DNA of 64,000 nucleotides from Amycolatopsis sp. NBC_01480 (lineage in GTDB: Bacteria; Actinomycetota; Actinomycetes; Mycobacteriales; Pseudonocardiaceae). Shown here piece by piece: positions 8,641-16,256 of the stretch. The stretch is taken from assembly GCF_036227205.1 (NCBI RefSeq), contig NZ_CP109442.1, forward strand, positions 1 through 64,000. Reading direction: 5' to 3'. Position 1 is the stretch's first letter; every line of letters begins with the position of its first letter. The position numbers and the translations under genes are program-made. The notes beneath the pieces were generated by a model. That model made no database searches and was not told where the DNA came from. It worked only from the letters and a program-made list of their open reading frames with translations.

Positions 8641-8815
8641 GAAGTGAAGTGAGAAGCGGCGCCGTTACGCAGATGTCGCCGCCGAAATCTCCGTCGGTGG
8701 GGCCGCCTTGGATGGTGTTGACGCGGATGCCCCGGTCGGCGAGTTATCGGGTCAGCACCGTTTCCGCGCCTTTGGTTACCGCTCCGGGCGACCAGTTCGG
8801 GTTGCTCAGTGTCGT
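8641..8815 (-). pseudogene. SDR C-terminal fragment with in-frame stop
   Basis: On the minus strand the translation reads SPGAVTKGAETVLTR, a stop codon, then LADRGIRVNTIQGGPTDGDF. This is the characteristic SDR region after the catalytic Lys (TKGA...LADRGIRVN). The TAA replaces a sense codon expected between R and L, and both ends of the gene are missing. It is a clear remnant. Confidence 0.75.
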
Positions 8816-9465
8816 GAGGGTCGGGGGTGAGTCAGGTAGAGAATTGCCATGTCGGCGATCTCACCGCTCCATTGGCTCCACGTCAGGCCGTCAGGTGAAT
8901 GGCGCAGGGCCAGGACGCGCTGGACGCACGCGCCGAGGATGAGTCGGGCGACGACGGACAGGGCGGTGATCGGATCTGGTCGCTGCACCTCGTCCAGGTG
9001 GCGGGCGGCCGCGTCCAGGAGCAGTCGCTGAGTCGTGGCGAGCGTGTTGACCACCGGGTCGTGAGGTTGCAACTCGGTGCGGGTCTGGGCGACGTACTGA
9101 CGGAAGACGTTCGCTGCCGTGCCGACGTTCCGGACCACCGCTTCGACGTAGACGTCGATGATGACGGCCAGGTTGGGCGCGTCGGCTTGCAGAGCGGTGG
9201 CCAGGTCGGTGTCGAGTCGATCCAGGATCCGCGTTCGCACGGCGTCCAGGAGCTGTTCCTTGCTGTCGAACCTGCGGTACACGCCGCCGATCGACACGGC
9301 GGCCCGCTCGGCGACGGCAGCCATGGTGACCTCGTCTTCGGTTCCCTCGGCGAAGAGCTCCTCGGCCGCGGTCAGGACCTTCGCCAGGAGCGCGCGGCTG
9401 CGGGCCTGCTGAGGAGGACGTGGACCACGACGATCACGTGCCGGGCGATCAGCAGAGTCGCTCAT
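8806..9465 (-). CDS. TetR-family regulator of the first CocE module
   Basis: About 219 residues. The N-terminal helix-turn-helix reads VLTAAEELFAEG...TMAAVAERAAVSIGGVYRRF, followed by FDSKEQLLDAV, a canonical TetR DNA-binding domain. The C-terminal all-helical ligand domain has no recognisable specificity. I chose the ATG at 9465; the open frame extends to 9516 but the extra residues look random. It is divergent from the CocE hydrolase at 9796, and two near-identical 20-bp sites in the gap are probably its operators, implying repression of itself and of the hydrolase. Confidence 0.87.
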   Translation of the reverse strand: MSDSADRPARDRRGPRPPQQARSRALLAKVLTAAEELFAEGTEDEVTMAAVAERAAVSIGGVYRRFDSKEQLLDAVRTRILDRLDTDLATALQADAPNLAVIIDVYVEAVVRNVGTAANVFRQYVAQTRTELQPHDPVVNTLATTQRLLLDAAARHLDEVQRPDPITALSVVARLILGACVQRVLALRHSPDGLTWSQWSGEIADMAILYLTHPRPSRH

Positions 9466-9518
9466 GCGCTCGGAGTGGTCGGGCGTGCAAGCGAGCAGGA
9501 CTGCTGACGAGCACACTT

Positions 9519-9538
9519 TAGCGAACTATAACTCGCAT
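9519..9538. promoter_or_regulatory. TetR operator site 1 (tetR-proximal)
   Basis: The reverse complement of this stretch is ATGCGAGTTATAGTTCGCTA, matching site 2 at all but four of 20 positions. TATAGT inside it could be the -10 of the tetR promoter, so binding would autorepress. The assignment to the adjacent TetR is by position. Confidence 0.6.
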
Positions 9539-9652
9539 AATCTGAAGCGGAGGCCCCCCGGTGTTCTGTGAAAGGTCGCATCGCTGCAGCATAGCTCGGG
9601 AGGTTACCTCTGCCTCGATCGGGTAGATCCGCGTGAGCGAGGCGCGCTCCAC

Positions 9653-9704
9653 TTGACAGTCACCGGCGGACGGCGGACGATCAAATGCGAATTAGAGTTC
9701 GCAT
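9653..9704 (+). promoter_or_regulatory. CocE promoter with TetR operator site 2
   Basis: TTGACA at 9653-9658 with a weak -10 (GACGAT, 9676-9681) is followed by ATGCGAATTAGAGTTCGCAT at 9685-9704, a perfect seven-base dyad (ATGCGAA/TTCGCAT) with a six-base centre. The operator would cover the transcription start of the hydrolase gene. Confidence 0.6.
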
Positions 9705-9795
9705 TGCCGCCCGACGCCCATCAGTAGCGACCGCAAGGAATTGGGTGGCTGGAGGGCCTGCGTCGCACGGCTGATTCGAGTCATGAGGAGTCGGT

Positions 9796-11616
9796 ATGAG
9801 CAGCGGATCGGCGGTCATGCTGCCGGCGTTCCCCTACGTCGAAGCTAACGAGGAGGGCGTCTTCAGCAAGTTCGAGCCCAGTTCCAGGGTGCTGCGCGCG
9901 GGGTTTCGGACATTGCCGTGGTGCCGGCCGTTGCCGGTCGATCTCGTCTTCGAGAAGGACGTCGCCGTCACGTTGCGCGATGGCGTAACGATCTATGCCG
10001 ATGTGTTCCGGCCGACCGGGTCGGCGCCGGTGCCCGCCATCGTGGCCTGGAGCCCGTACGGCAAGAGCGAGGGCGCCGCTCCCAAGACCTTCGATCTGCT
10101 GACGTCACTGGGCATGGACGTCAGCGGCATGTCTGGTTTGGCGAAGTTCGAGGGCCCCGATCCGGCTTTCTGGTGCGCCAACGGGTACGCGGTCTGCAAT
10201 CCCGACGCGCGCGGTGTCTTCGAATCGGAAGGCGACAGCGTCATGACCGGGGAACAGGACGGTCGCGACTGCCATGATCTGATCGAGTGGCTGGCCGGAC
10301 AGGAATGGTGCACAGGCAAGATCGGGATGAGTGGCACGTCGCACCTCTCGATCTCGCAGTGGTTCACCGCGGCCGAGCAGCCGCCGCACCTCACCGCCAT
10401 CGCACCCTGCGAGGGCATGAGCGACATCTACCGCGACCTCGTCATGCGGGGCGGGATGCCCGACTACGCCTTCCCGACCTCGTGGGCGACGCACTGGGTC
10501 GGCAAGCGCCGGCGGGAAGACCTCGTCGCGGAGGCCAAGCGCTATCCGCTGCTGAACGATCTGTGGCGTTCCAAGTCCGCTCGCCTCGGAACCATCACCG
10601 TCCCCGCCTACATCGTCGCCAGCTACTCGAACACGATCCACACGCCCGGCACGTTCCGCGCTTGGCGGCAGGCCGCCTCGACCGAGAAGTGGCTGCGCGT
10701 CCACAACACGATGGAATGGCCGTACTACTACGACGAAGCGAACACCCAGGAGTTGCGCCGCTTCTTCGATTACTACCTGAAGGGCGAGGACAACGGCTGG
10801 GCCGGCACCGCGCCGGTGCGCTACGCCGTGCTCGACCTCGAGGGGCACGACCAACTCGACGTTCCCGCGACCCAGTTCCCACCCGAAGAAGTCACCTACG
10901 TCAGGTACTACCTCGACGGGGTGTCCGGCACGCTCACCGAGCACGCACCCGCGCAGCCGATTGCGACGAGCTACGCAGCGGACCTCCCGAAGGGGCACGT
11001 GGCGTTCATCATCCGGTTCTCGGACGAAACCGAGATCGTGGGGTATCCCAAGGTGCGGCTGTGGGTCGAAGCCGACGGCTGGGACGACATGGATCTGTTC
11101 GTCTTCCTCCAGAAGCTCGATGCCTCGGGTGAACAGCTCGAGCAGTTCAACGTTCCGAATCACGGACCGGACATGCAGGCGCTGACCGACCACGGAGCCG
11201 CGATCCTGAAGTACAAGGGCTCCAATGGCCGACTGCGGGTCTCCATGCGACACCTCGACGAATCGACGTCGACCGACGAGATCCCCGTGCACAGCTTCGA
11301 TCGCGTCGAAAAGCTCGAACCCGGGCAGGTCGTCCCCGTCGAGATCGACATGTTCCCGGTCGGTTTGGTCTTTCACCCAGGCGAGCAACTGCGCCTGGTC
11401 GTCACCGGCCACAACATCCTCGGCGGAGCGATGCCGAACATGGGGACCATCGTTCCCGACAACCACGGACGGCACGTCGTACACACCGGCGGACCGCATG
11501 CCTCCTACCTGCAGCTGCCCGTCAAGGCGACCGAGTCGAGCACAGCACCTGAGACCTTCCGCCCCGAACACAACCGTTCGAGGGCATCCAGCCAGAAGAG
11601 CGAGGAACAAAAATGA
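9796..11616 (+). CDS. CocE/NonD-family hydrolase, module 1
   Basis: A 606-residue member of the S15/CocE family (cocaine-esterase-like acyl hydrolases). The alpha/beta-hydrolase domain begins with VFEKDVAVTLRDGVTIYADV, the usual family start; the nucleophile is S179 in IGMSGTS. The C-terminal third is the beta-rich X-Pro dipeptidyl-peptidase C-terminal domain, including RLWVEADGWDDMDLFVFL. GAGGAG precedes the ATG. No signal peptide. The stop overlaps the start of the next gene (ATGA, 11613-11616). It resembles the hydrolase at 13776-15515 along its whole length, and each has the same unknown partner gene. Confidence 0.88.
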   Translation: MSSGSAVMLPAFPYVEANEEGVFSKFEPSSRVLRAGFRTLPWCRPLPVDLVFEKDVAVTLRDGVTIYADVFRPTGSAPVPAIVAWSPYGKSEGAAPKTFDLLTSLGMDVSGMSGLAKFEGPDPAFWCANGYAVCNPDARGVFESEGDSVMTGEQDGRDCHDLIEWLAGQEWCTGKIGMSGTSHLSISQWFTAAEQPPHLTAIAPCEGMSDIYRDLVMRGGMPDYAFPTSWATHWVGKRRREDLVAEAKRYPLLNDLWRSKSARLGTITVPAYIVASYSNTIHTPGTFRAWRQAASTEKWLRVHNTMEWPYYYDEANTQELRRFFDYYLKGEDNGWAGTAPVRYAVLDLEGHDQLDVPATQFPPEEVTYVRYYLDGVSGTLTEHAPAQPIATSYAADLPKGHVAFIIRFSDETEIVGYPKVRLWVEADGWDDMDLFVFLQKLDASGEQLEQFNVPNHGPDMQALTDHGAAILKYKGSNGRLRVSMRHLDESTSTDEIPVHSFDRVEKLEPGQVVPVEIDMFPVGLVFHPGEQLRLVVTGHNILGGAMPNMGTIVPDNHGRHVVHTGGPHASYLQLPVKATESSTAPETFRPEHNRSRASSQKSEEQK

Positions 11617-12299
11617 GTCCACACCGTCAGTTGGTGACGCTGACGTCAGGCATGGCAGGCGAAAGCATCGATGATTTCGAGCTGTTCTACGCGCGCCGCG
11701 CCTTGCGAATCCTCAAGTCGCGCCTGGGACATCAGGGGCTGCTCGACCTCTTGGCCAAGGACATCGACAAGGGCAATGCCTTCCTGCGTGAGTGCGCACA
11801 GGCCTCCGACGGGGCGTTTGCGGGCGGCACCATCGTCCTGTCGGCCGACGGTCTCAGCTCGAAGGACTTCGTCACCTGGCTGAGCAAGGCCTTCGCGGAT
11901 GAGGATGTGTTGATCGCAGCTCACCCTGAGCACTGGGCGTTCTCGGAGCAGCCGGGTAGCGGTGTCAACGTCGTCGAGACGATCGGGAGCCACCTGAGCT
12001 CCTTCTATATGGCCGGCTGGGGCGCCGAGGCGCCGGCCTGGGCCGCCGAATCCGACGCGGTCCTGCCTGAATCGAAGTTCCCGCTCAAGATGGCTGCCGA
12101 TCTGGTGCTCGGTGACGGCACGGTGATCGGACGAGTGCTCTGCCAGTTCGGCGACACCACCACCGGGTTTGACACCGCGCTCACGGTGTACGTGCCGCAG
12201 ACCTGCAAGGAGGTAGTCGAACAGCACCTTCGGCACTTCTCCGTGGAGTTCCGGAACTGGATCGTTGCCGCCGCTGAAGCGCACAAGTCGCCCGAGTGA
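11613..12299 (+). CDS. Unrecognised conserved protein, CocE partner, module 1
   Basis: A 228-residue cytoplasmic-looking protein that I do not recognise. It is homologous over its whole length to the protein at 13054-13758: both have an N-terminal helical stretch (RALRILKSRLG), a (A/G)HPEH(W/Y) motif near residue 110, VN(V/I)VET(I/L)G(S/D)H, SFYM, and a C-terminal (Q/H)HL(R/E)HF(S/A)VEF(R/H)NWI. The conserved His and Glu residues could be metal or catalytic ligands (inference). Its start overlaps the CocE stop, implying coupled translation and a shared task. A hairpin follows the stop. Confidence 0.75.
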   Translation: MSPHRQLVTLTSGMAGESIDDFELFYARRALRILKSRLGHQGLLDLLAKDIDKGNAFLRECAQASDGAFAGGTIVLSADGLSSKDFVTWLSKAFADEDVLIAAHPEHWAFSEQPGSGVNVVETIGSHLSSFYMAGWGAEAPAWAAESDAVLPESKFPLKMAADLVLGDGTVIGRVLCQFGDTTTGFDTALTVYVPQTCKEVVEQHLRHFSVEFRNWIVAAAEAHKSPE

Positions 12300-12323
12300 G
12301 GCTCGGGCGTCCTGGCCCGAGCC
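12300..12323 (+). terminator. Hairpin after module 1
   Basis: GGCTCGGG (12300-12307) and CCCGAGCC (12316-12323) form a perfect eight-base stem with an eight-base loop, beginning one base after the stop codon and followed by the moderately T-rich GCGTGTTGTTCTC. This is a plausible intrinsic terminator. Confidence 0.65.
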
Positions 12324-12454
12324 GCGTGTTGTTCTCAATTCGGCATTTCCGAGCGCTGTGAGCGGCCAGATCCTGCCAGGACCTTGACTCAGAACAGTCG
12401 CGGCGAACGGTGCGAAATAGCCGATGCCGGCGTTGGCCGTGGTGAAGCTGCCGT

Positions 12455-13000
12455 TCGACCACTGTGTGGAGGACGACCGCGGATCGGTAGACGCTGGCGA
12501 GCTTGTCGTGTCGGGTGGCCAGGCCATCGCCATTGTCCGAGTTCGTTGAACCGGCGCTCGACGACGTTGCGGCCGCGGTAGTCCACGGAGTCGAACGTTG
12601 GTGGCCGGCCACCGCGTGAACCCCGGCGTTTGCGGTGTCCGGCCGGTCGGCGCGTTCGAGGATCACTGCGACGATGCCACTGGCGCGCAGCTGCCCACGG
12701 ATCGCGCGGGAAGAATAGGCCTTGTCGCCCCGGGTGCGGTCGGGGCGAGTACGTGCCCGACCGCGTCCAGCGCGGCGTATCCGCAGGTGCCGCATCAGGT
12801 GTGGGAACATCAGCGCGTCCCCGGCTTGCCCAGGGCCGACCAGAGCGATCAGCGGTCGGCTGTTTCCGTCGACGAGCTGGTGCACTCTCGTGCTCCAGCC
12901 GCCGCGGGAGCGGCCGATCGCATGATCAGGCGGCTCGATGAGCAACTCCGTGTGTGTGCCGGGCTCGACGCCTGGACAACAGTCACCTGCACCACGAAGG
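12455..13000 (-). pseudogene. Decayed IS5-family transposase
   Basis: The longest piece reads MLIEPPDHAIGRSRGGWSTR, then VDGNSRPLIALVGPGQAGDA and RGDKAYSSRAIRGQLRASG, all typical of actinobacterial IS5-type DDE transposases. NVVERRFNELGQW and GLATRHDKLASVYRSAVV follow in other frames, so at least two frameshifts have occurred, and the N-terminal third is missing or unrecognisable. I see no convincing terminal repeats. It lies between the 3' ends of the two mirror-image CocE modules. Confidence 0.8.
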
Positions 13001-13053
13001 GGCCCTGAGGCGCAATCTGGTCAACGAAGGCGACTGGCGAGCCTGGCCGATGC

Positions 13054-13758
13054 TCAGCCCTCGGAGCGTGACGACGATTCCGATGCGGCTCGGAGGATCC
13101 AGTTGTGGAACTCCACCGCGAAGTGCTCCAGGTGGTGCTCGACCGCCGTCGGGCCGCACGAGGCCGGGAGGGTCACTGAGAGGCTGGCGGTGAACCCGCC
13201 CTCGACGTCGGTGCACGTGTTGGTGATGCCGCCGACGATGGTGCCGTCCTGGAGCACTATGCGTGAGCGGCGGCCGTACGTCGCGTCAGGGCCGGCCGGC
13301 TCTGACGGGGTCGTCGCCTCGTCCCATTCGCGCATGTAGAACGAGCAGACGTGGTCGCCGAGGGTCTCGACGATGTTGACCCGGCCGCCGCCGGCGTGGA
13401 TGGAGTAGTGCTCTGGGTGCCCGGCGAGCAGGACGTCCTCCCGACCGAAGGCCTGTGAAAGCCAGTCCGTGAACTGGCCAGCGGTGATGCCGTGGCCGTG
13501 CAATGTCGTCGTGCCGGTCGTCTCTTCTCCGGCCGAGCGCGCGACGTGGTCGCGCAGGTAGGTCTCGCCTGCTGCGATCTCGTCGGCGAGGAGGTCGAGG
13601 AGGCGCTCGCGGCCGAGCTTGGCCTTGAGCAGCGCGAGGGCACGCTGTGCGGCGCGGACCTCGAACCGCTCGATCATGCTGTCGTCCTGCTCGCCGTCCA
13701 AGCGGACCCACGCTGCCGCGGCACTCCTGCTGCCGATGGCCGCTGTGTCGCTGCTCAT
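13054..13758 (-). CDS. Unrecognised conserved protein, CocE partner, module 2
   Basis: A 234-residue homologue of the protein at 11613-12299, with the same motifs: ALLKAKLGRERLLDLLA, LLAGHPEHYSI, VNIVETLGDHVCSFYM and VEHHLEHFAVEFHNWI. AAGGGA precedes the ATG at 13758. The gene lies 17 bp after the CocE hydrolase of the same strand, so the pair is an operon as in module 1. No signal peptide or membrane helix. The function is unknown; the conserved pairing suggests a subunit, accessory protein or second enzyme of the CocE reaction. Confidence 0.75.
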   Translation of the reverse strand: MSSDTAAIGSRSAAAAWVRLDGEQDDSMIERFEVRAAQRALALLKAKLGRERLLDLLADEIAAGETYLRDHVARSAGEETTGTTTLHGHGITAGQFTDWLSQAFGREDVLLAGHPEHYSIHAGGGRVNIVETLGDHVCSFYMREWDEATTPSEPAGPDATYGRRSRIVLQDGTIVGGITNTCTDVEGGFTASLSVTLPASCGPTAVEHHLEHFAVEFHNWILRAASESSSRSEG

Positions 13759-13775
13759 GGTGGTCCCTTCGTCGG

Positions 13776-15515
13776 TCAGCGGGTCTGGACGGGGAGCTGG
13801 AGGTAGGAGGCGTGTTCACCGCCGGTGTGGATGACGTGCTCTCCGCTGTTGGCGCCGGCGTACTCCTGGATGGCGGGCATCAGGGTGCCCAGGAGGTTGC
13901 GGGAGCTGACGACGAAGCGCAGTTGCTCGCCGGCGCGGAAGGACAGTCCGATCGGGAGCAGGTCGATCTCGACGTCGACGATCTCGCCGGGGGCGAGGAG
14001 CTCGACCCGGTCGAAGCTGTGGGCCGGCACCTCTTCGGTGGACAGCTTCTCGTCCAAGTGCCGGGCCGAGACGCGCAGCCGTCCGTCCGAGCCCTTGTAG
14101 CGCAGGATCGACGCGCCGTGGTCGGTGAGGTCGTGGACCACCGCGGTGCGGTTGGGGACGGTGAAGGCCTGCAGGGGTGTGCCGTGGGCGTCGAGCTTCT
14201 GCACGAGGACGAACAGGTCCATGTCGTCGGCGTCGCGGGCCTCGACCCACAGGTGCGCCTTCGGGTAGCCGACGAGCACCGTGTCCTCGTCGAATCGCGC
14301 GAGGAAGGACACCGCGTCCGGGTTGGCGGCGACTGGGTAGGACACGGTGGCCTCACCGGTGGGGACGGTGGTCGTCATCGTGCGGGTGCGGCCGTCGAGG
14401 TAGTACTTGGCCGAGGTGACTTCGGCCGGGGGGAACGTGTCCGCGGGGATGTTGACCTGGTCGCCGCCCTGCAGGTCGAGGACGGAGTAGCGAACCCGGG
14501 GTGTGTGCTCCCAGCCGTTGTCGAGGTCCTTGAGGTAGCGGTCGAAGAAGCGGCGCAGGTCCTCGACGTTGGCCTCGTCGTAGTAGTCGGGCCATTCCTG
14601 GGTGTTGTGGATGCGCAGCCACTTCTCGGGGCTGGCCATCCGCCGCCAGGCCCGGAAGGTGCCGGCGGTGTGGAGGGTGTTGGAGTAGCTGGCCACGACG
14701 TAGGCGGGCACGGTGATCCGGTCGAAGTCGGGGATCTTGCGATCCCAGAGGCCGTCCGCGAGCGGGTGGAGTGCGGCTTCGGCGAGGACGTCCTCCTTGC
14801 GGTTCTTGCCGAAGAAGCTGCCCTCCTGAAGCTGCCGGGTGAACCCGGTGTCGGGCATCCCGCCGCGCATCACCAGGTCGCGGTAGACGTCGCTGACGCC
14901 TTCCCACGGGTTGATCGCTGCCAGGTGCGGCGGCTGCTCGGCGGCGGTGAACCACTGCGCCACCGCGAGGTAGGACGTTCCGCTCATCCCGACCTTGCCG
15001 GTGCACCATTGTTGCTGCGCCAGCCACTCGATGAGGTCGAAGCAGTCCCGGCCTTCCTGGCGGTCCCACAGGACGCTGTCGCCCTCGGAGTCGACGACGC
15101 CCCGGATGTCGGGGTTGCAGATCGCGTAGCCCCGGGCGCACCAGTACGCGGGGTCCGGGCCTTCGAACTTCTCCAGCCCGGACACGATCCCGTTGGTGAG
15201 GCCGACCATGCCGAAGACACCCATGACGCTCGCCGATGATCCCTGCCCTTTGCCGTACGGGCTCCACGCCACGATCACCGGCACGGGTTCCGTGCCGACC
15301 GGGCGGAACACGTCGACGTGGATCGTCACGCCGTCGCGCAGCTGCACCGCGACGTCCTTTTCGAAGACGACGTCGACCGGCAGCGGGCGGAACGGCGGGG
15401 CGAGGCGGAAGCCGGCCTCGAGGGTCCGGTTGCCCGGCTCGAACGGTGTCAGCACTCCGGTCCGGGCGGGCGGCAGCGACTGGGACGGCACGAAAACCTT
15501 CTGGTCATTGCTCAC
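13776..15515 (-). CDS. CocE/NonD-family hydrolase, module 2
   Basis: A 579-residue paralogue of the module 1 hydrolase. It has the family start VFEKDVAVQLRDGVTIHVDV, the nucleophile Ser in VGMSGTSYLAVAQW, and the C-terminal jelly-roll domain with HLWVEARDADDMDLFVLV. I chose the GTG at 15515 because AAAGGAG lies six bases upstream; the frame is open to 15554. The overall pattern of residues is the same as module 1, but silent and replacement differences are many, so this is an old duplication or two separate acquisitions. It is probably repressed by the divergent TetR at 15637. Confidence 0.88.
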   Translation of the reverse strand: MSNDQKVFVPSQSLPPARTGVLTPFEPGNRTLEAGFRLAPPFRPLPVDVVFEKDVAVQLRDGVTIHVDVFRPVGTEPVPVIVAWSPYGKGQGSSASVMGVFGMVGLTNGIVSGLEKFEGPDPAYWCARGYAICNPDIRGVVDSEGDSVLWDRQEGRDCFDLIEWLAQQQWCTGKVGMSGTSYLAVAQWFTAAEQPPHLAAINPWEGVSDVYRDLVMRGGMPDTGFTRQLQEGSFFGKNRKEDVLAEAALHPLADGLWDRKIPDFDRITVPAYVVASYSNTLHTAGTFRAWRRMASPEKWLRIHNTQEWPDYYDEANVEDLRRFFDRYLKDLDNGWEHTPRVRYSVLDLQGGDQVNIPADTFPPAEVTSAKYYLDGRTRTMTTTVPTGEATVSYPVAANPDAVSFLARFDEDTVLVGYPKAHLWVEARDADDMDLFVLVQKLDAHGTPLQAFTVPNRTAVVHDLTDHGASILRYKGSDGRLRVSARHLDEKLSTEEVPAHSFDRVELLAPGEIVDVEIDLLPIGLSFRAGEQLRFVVSSRNLLGTLMPAIQEYAGANSGEHVIHTGGEHASYLQLPVQTR

Positions 15516-15593
15516 GACGGGCTCCTTTCGCTCGGGCACGTCCTGGTGCCGCATTCCTTCCTGAAGCGACCGTACGGCCGACTCGCGGAAAAC

Positions 15594-15632
15594 TCAACGA
15601 GCGTGGAGAAAATGTCTTGCCACTACACTCGT
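15594..15632. promoter_or_regulatory. Candidate TetR operator, module 2
   Basis: Between the divergent hydrolase and tetR genes, AACGAG (near 15596) and CTCGTT (near 15628) form a spaced dyad, with GTGG/CCAC just inside. It is less convincing than the module 1 sites and does not share their sequence. Confidence 0.3.
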
Positions 15633-15636
15633 TCGT

Positions 15637-16251
15637 ATGACCGCGCAGGAGGAGGCGACGGCGGGGGTCCGTCGCGGCCGCAAGCCCGGACCCGGCAGTA
15701 CCCGGCAGGCCGTGCTCGACGCGGCGAGAGCGCGGTTCGCCCGAGACGGCTTCGCCGGGACCACGATCCGCCGCATCGCCGCTGACGCCGGGGTGGACGC
15801 CTCCCAGGTGATGCAGTTCTTCCGCTCGAAGGACGACCTGTTCGCCGCCGTCATGGCCGTCCCGGCGTCGGCGCTGGAACGGTTCGACACCGCTTTCGAG
15901 GGGCCCGACGAGCACCTCGGCGAACGCGTGGTGCGTGCCTACCTGAGTGCGTGGGAGGGCAGCCCCGAGGAGTCGGAGCCCCTGATGGCCATGCTGCGCG
16001 GCGCGATCGGCAACGAGAACGCGCGTGTGCAGCTGCGCGACTTCCTCCAATCCCGATTGAGGCACGGCTCCGGCGGCGGTGGCGACACGATGCTGCGCGC
16101 CGGCCTGGCGGCGGCGATGCTGGTCGGCATCGTCACCAGCAGGCGGATCATCGGGGTGCCCGTGATCGCCGCCGCCGACACCGAACAGATCGTCGCGACC
16201 GTCGGCCCCGCGATCCAGCAGGTACTCGCCGGTGCCGCGCCGATCGGCTGA
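15637..16251 (+). CDS. TetR-family regulator of the second CocE module
   Basis: A 204-residue TetR/AcrR protein. The DNA-binding domain runs from VLDAARARFARDGFAGTTIR through AADAGVDASQVMQFFRSKDD at residues 27-70, and the C-terminal domain contains a TetR_C-like segment (RVVRAYLSAWEG). It is divergent from the CocE hydrolase, the same geometry as module 1, but its sequence is not close to the module 1 regulator, so only the hydrolase and partner are recognisably duplicated. Convergent with the CoA transferase at 16257, stops six bases apart. Confidence 0.87.
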   Translation: MTAQEEATAGVRRGRKPGPGSTRQAVLDAARARFARDGFAGTTIRRIAADAGVDASQVMQFFRSKDDLFAAVMAVPASALERFDTAFEGPDEHLGERVVRAYLSAWEGSPEESEPLMAMLRGAIGNENARVQLRDFLQSRLRHGSGGGGDTMLRAGLAAAMLVGIVTSRRIIGVPVIAAADTEQIVATVGPAIQQVLAGAAPIG

Positions 16252-16256
16252 CGGTT

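Noticed and set aside
13647..15239. 530-residue plus-strand ORF
   Set aside because: It is antisense to the module 2 CocE hydrolase and to the end of its partner gene; composition is valine/glycine/aspartate-rich as expected for the shadow of a high-GC gene, and there is no domain.
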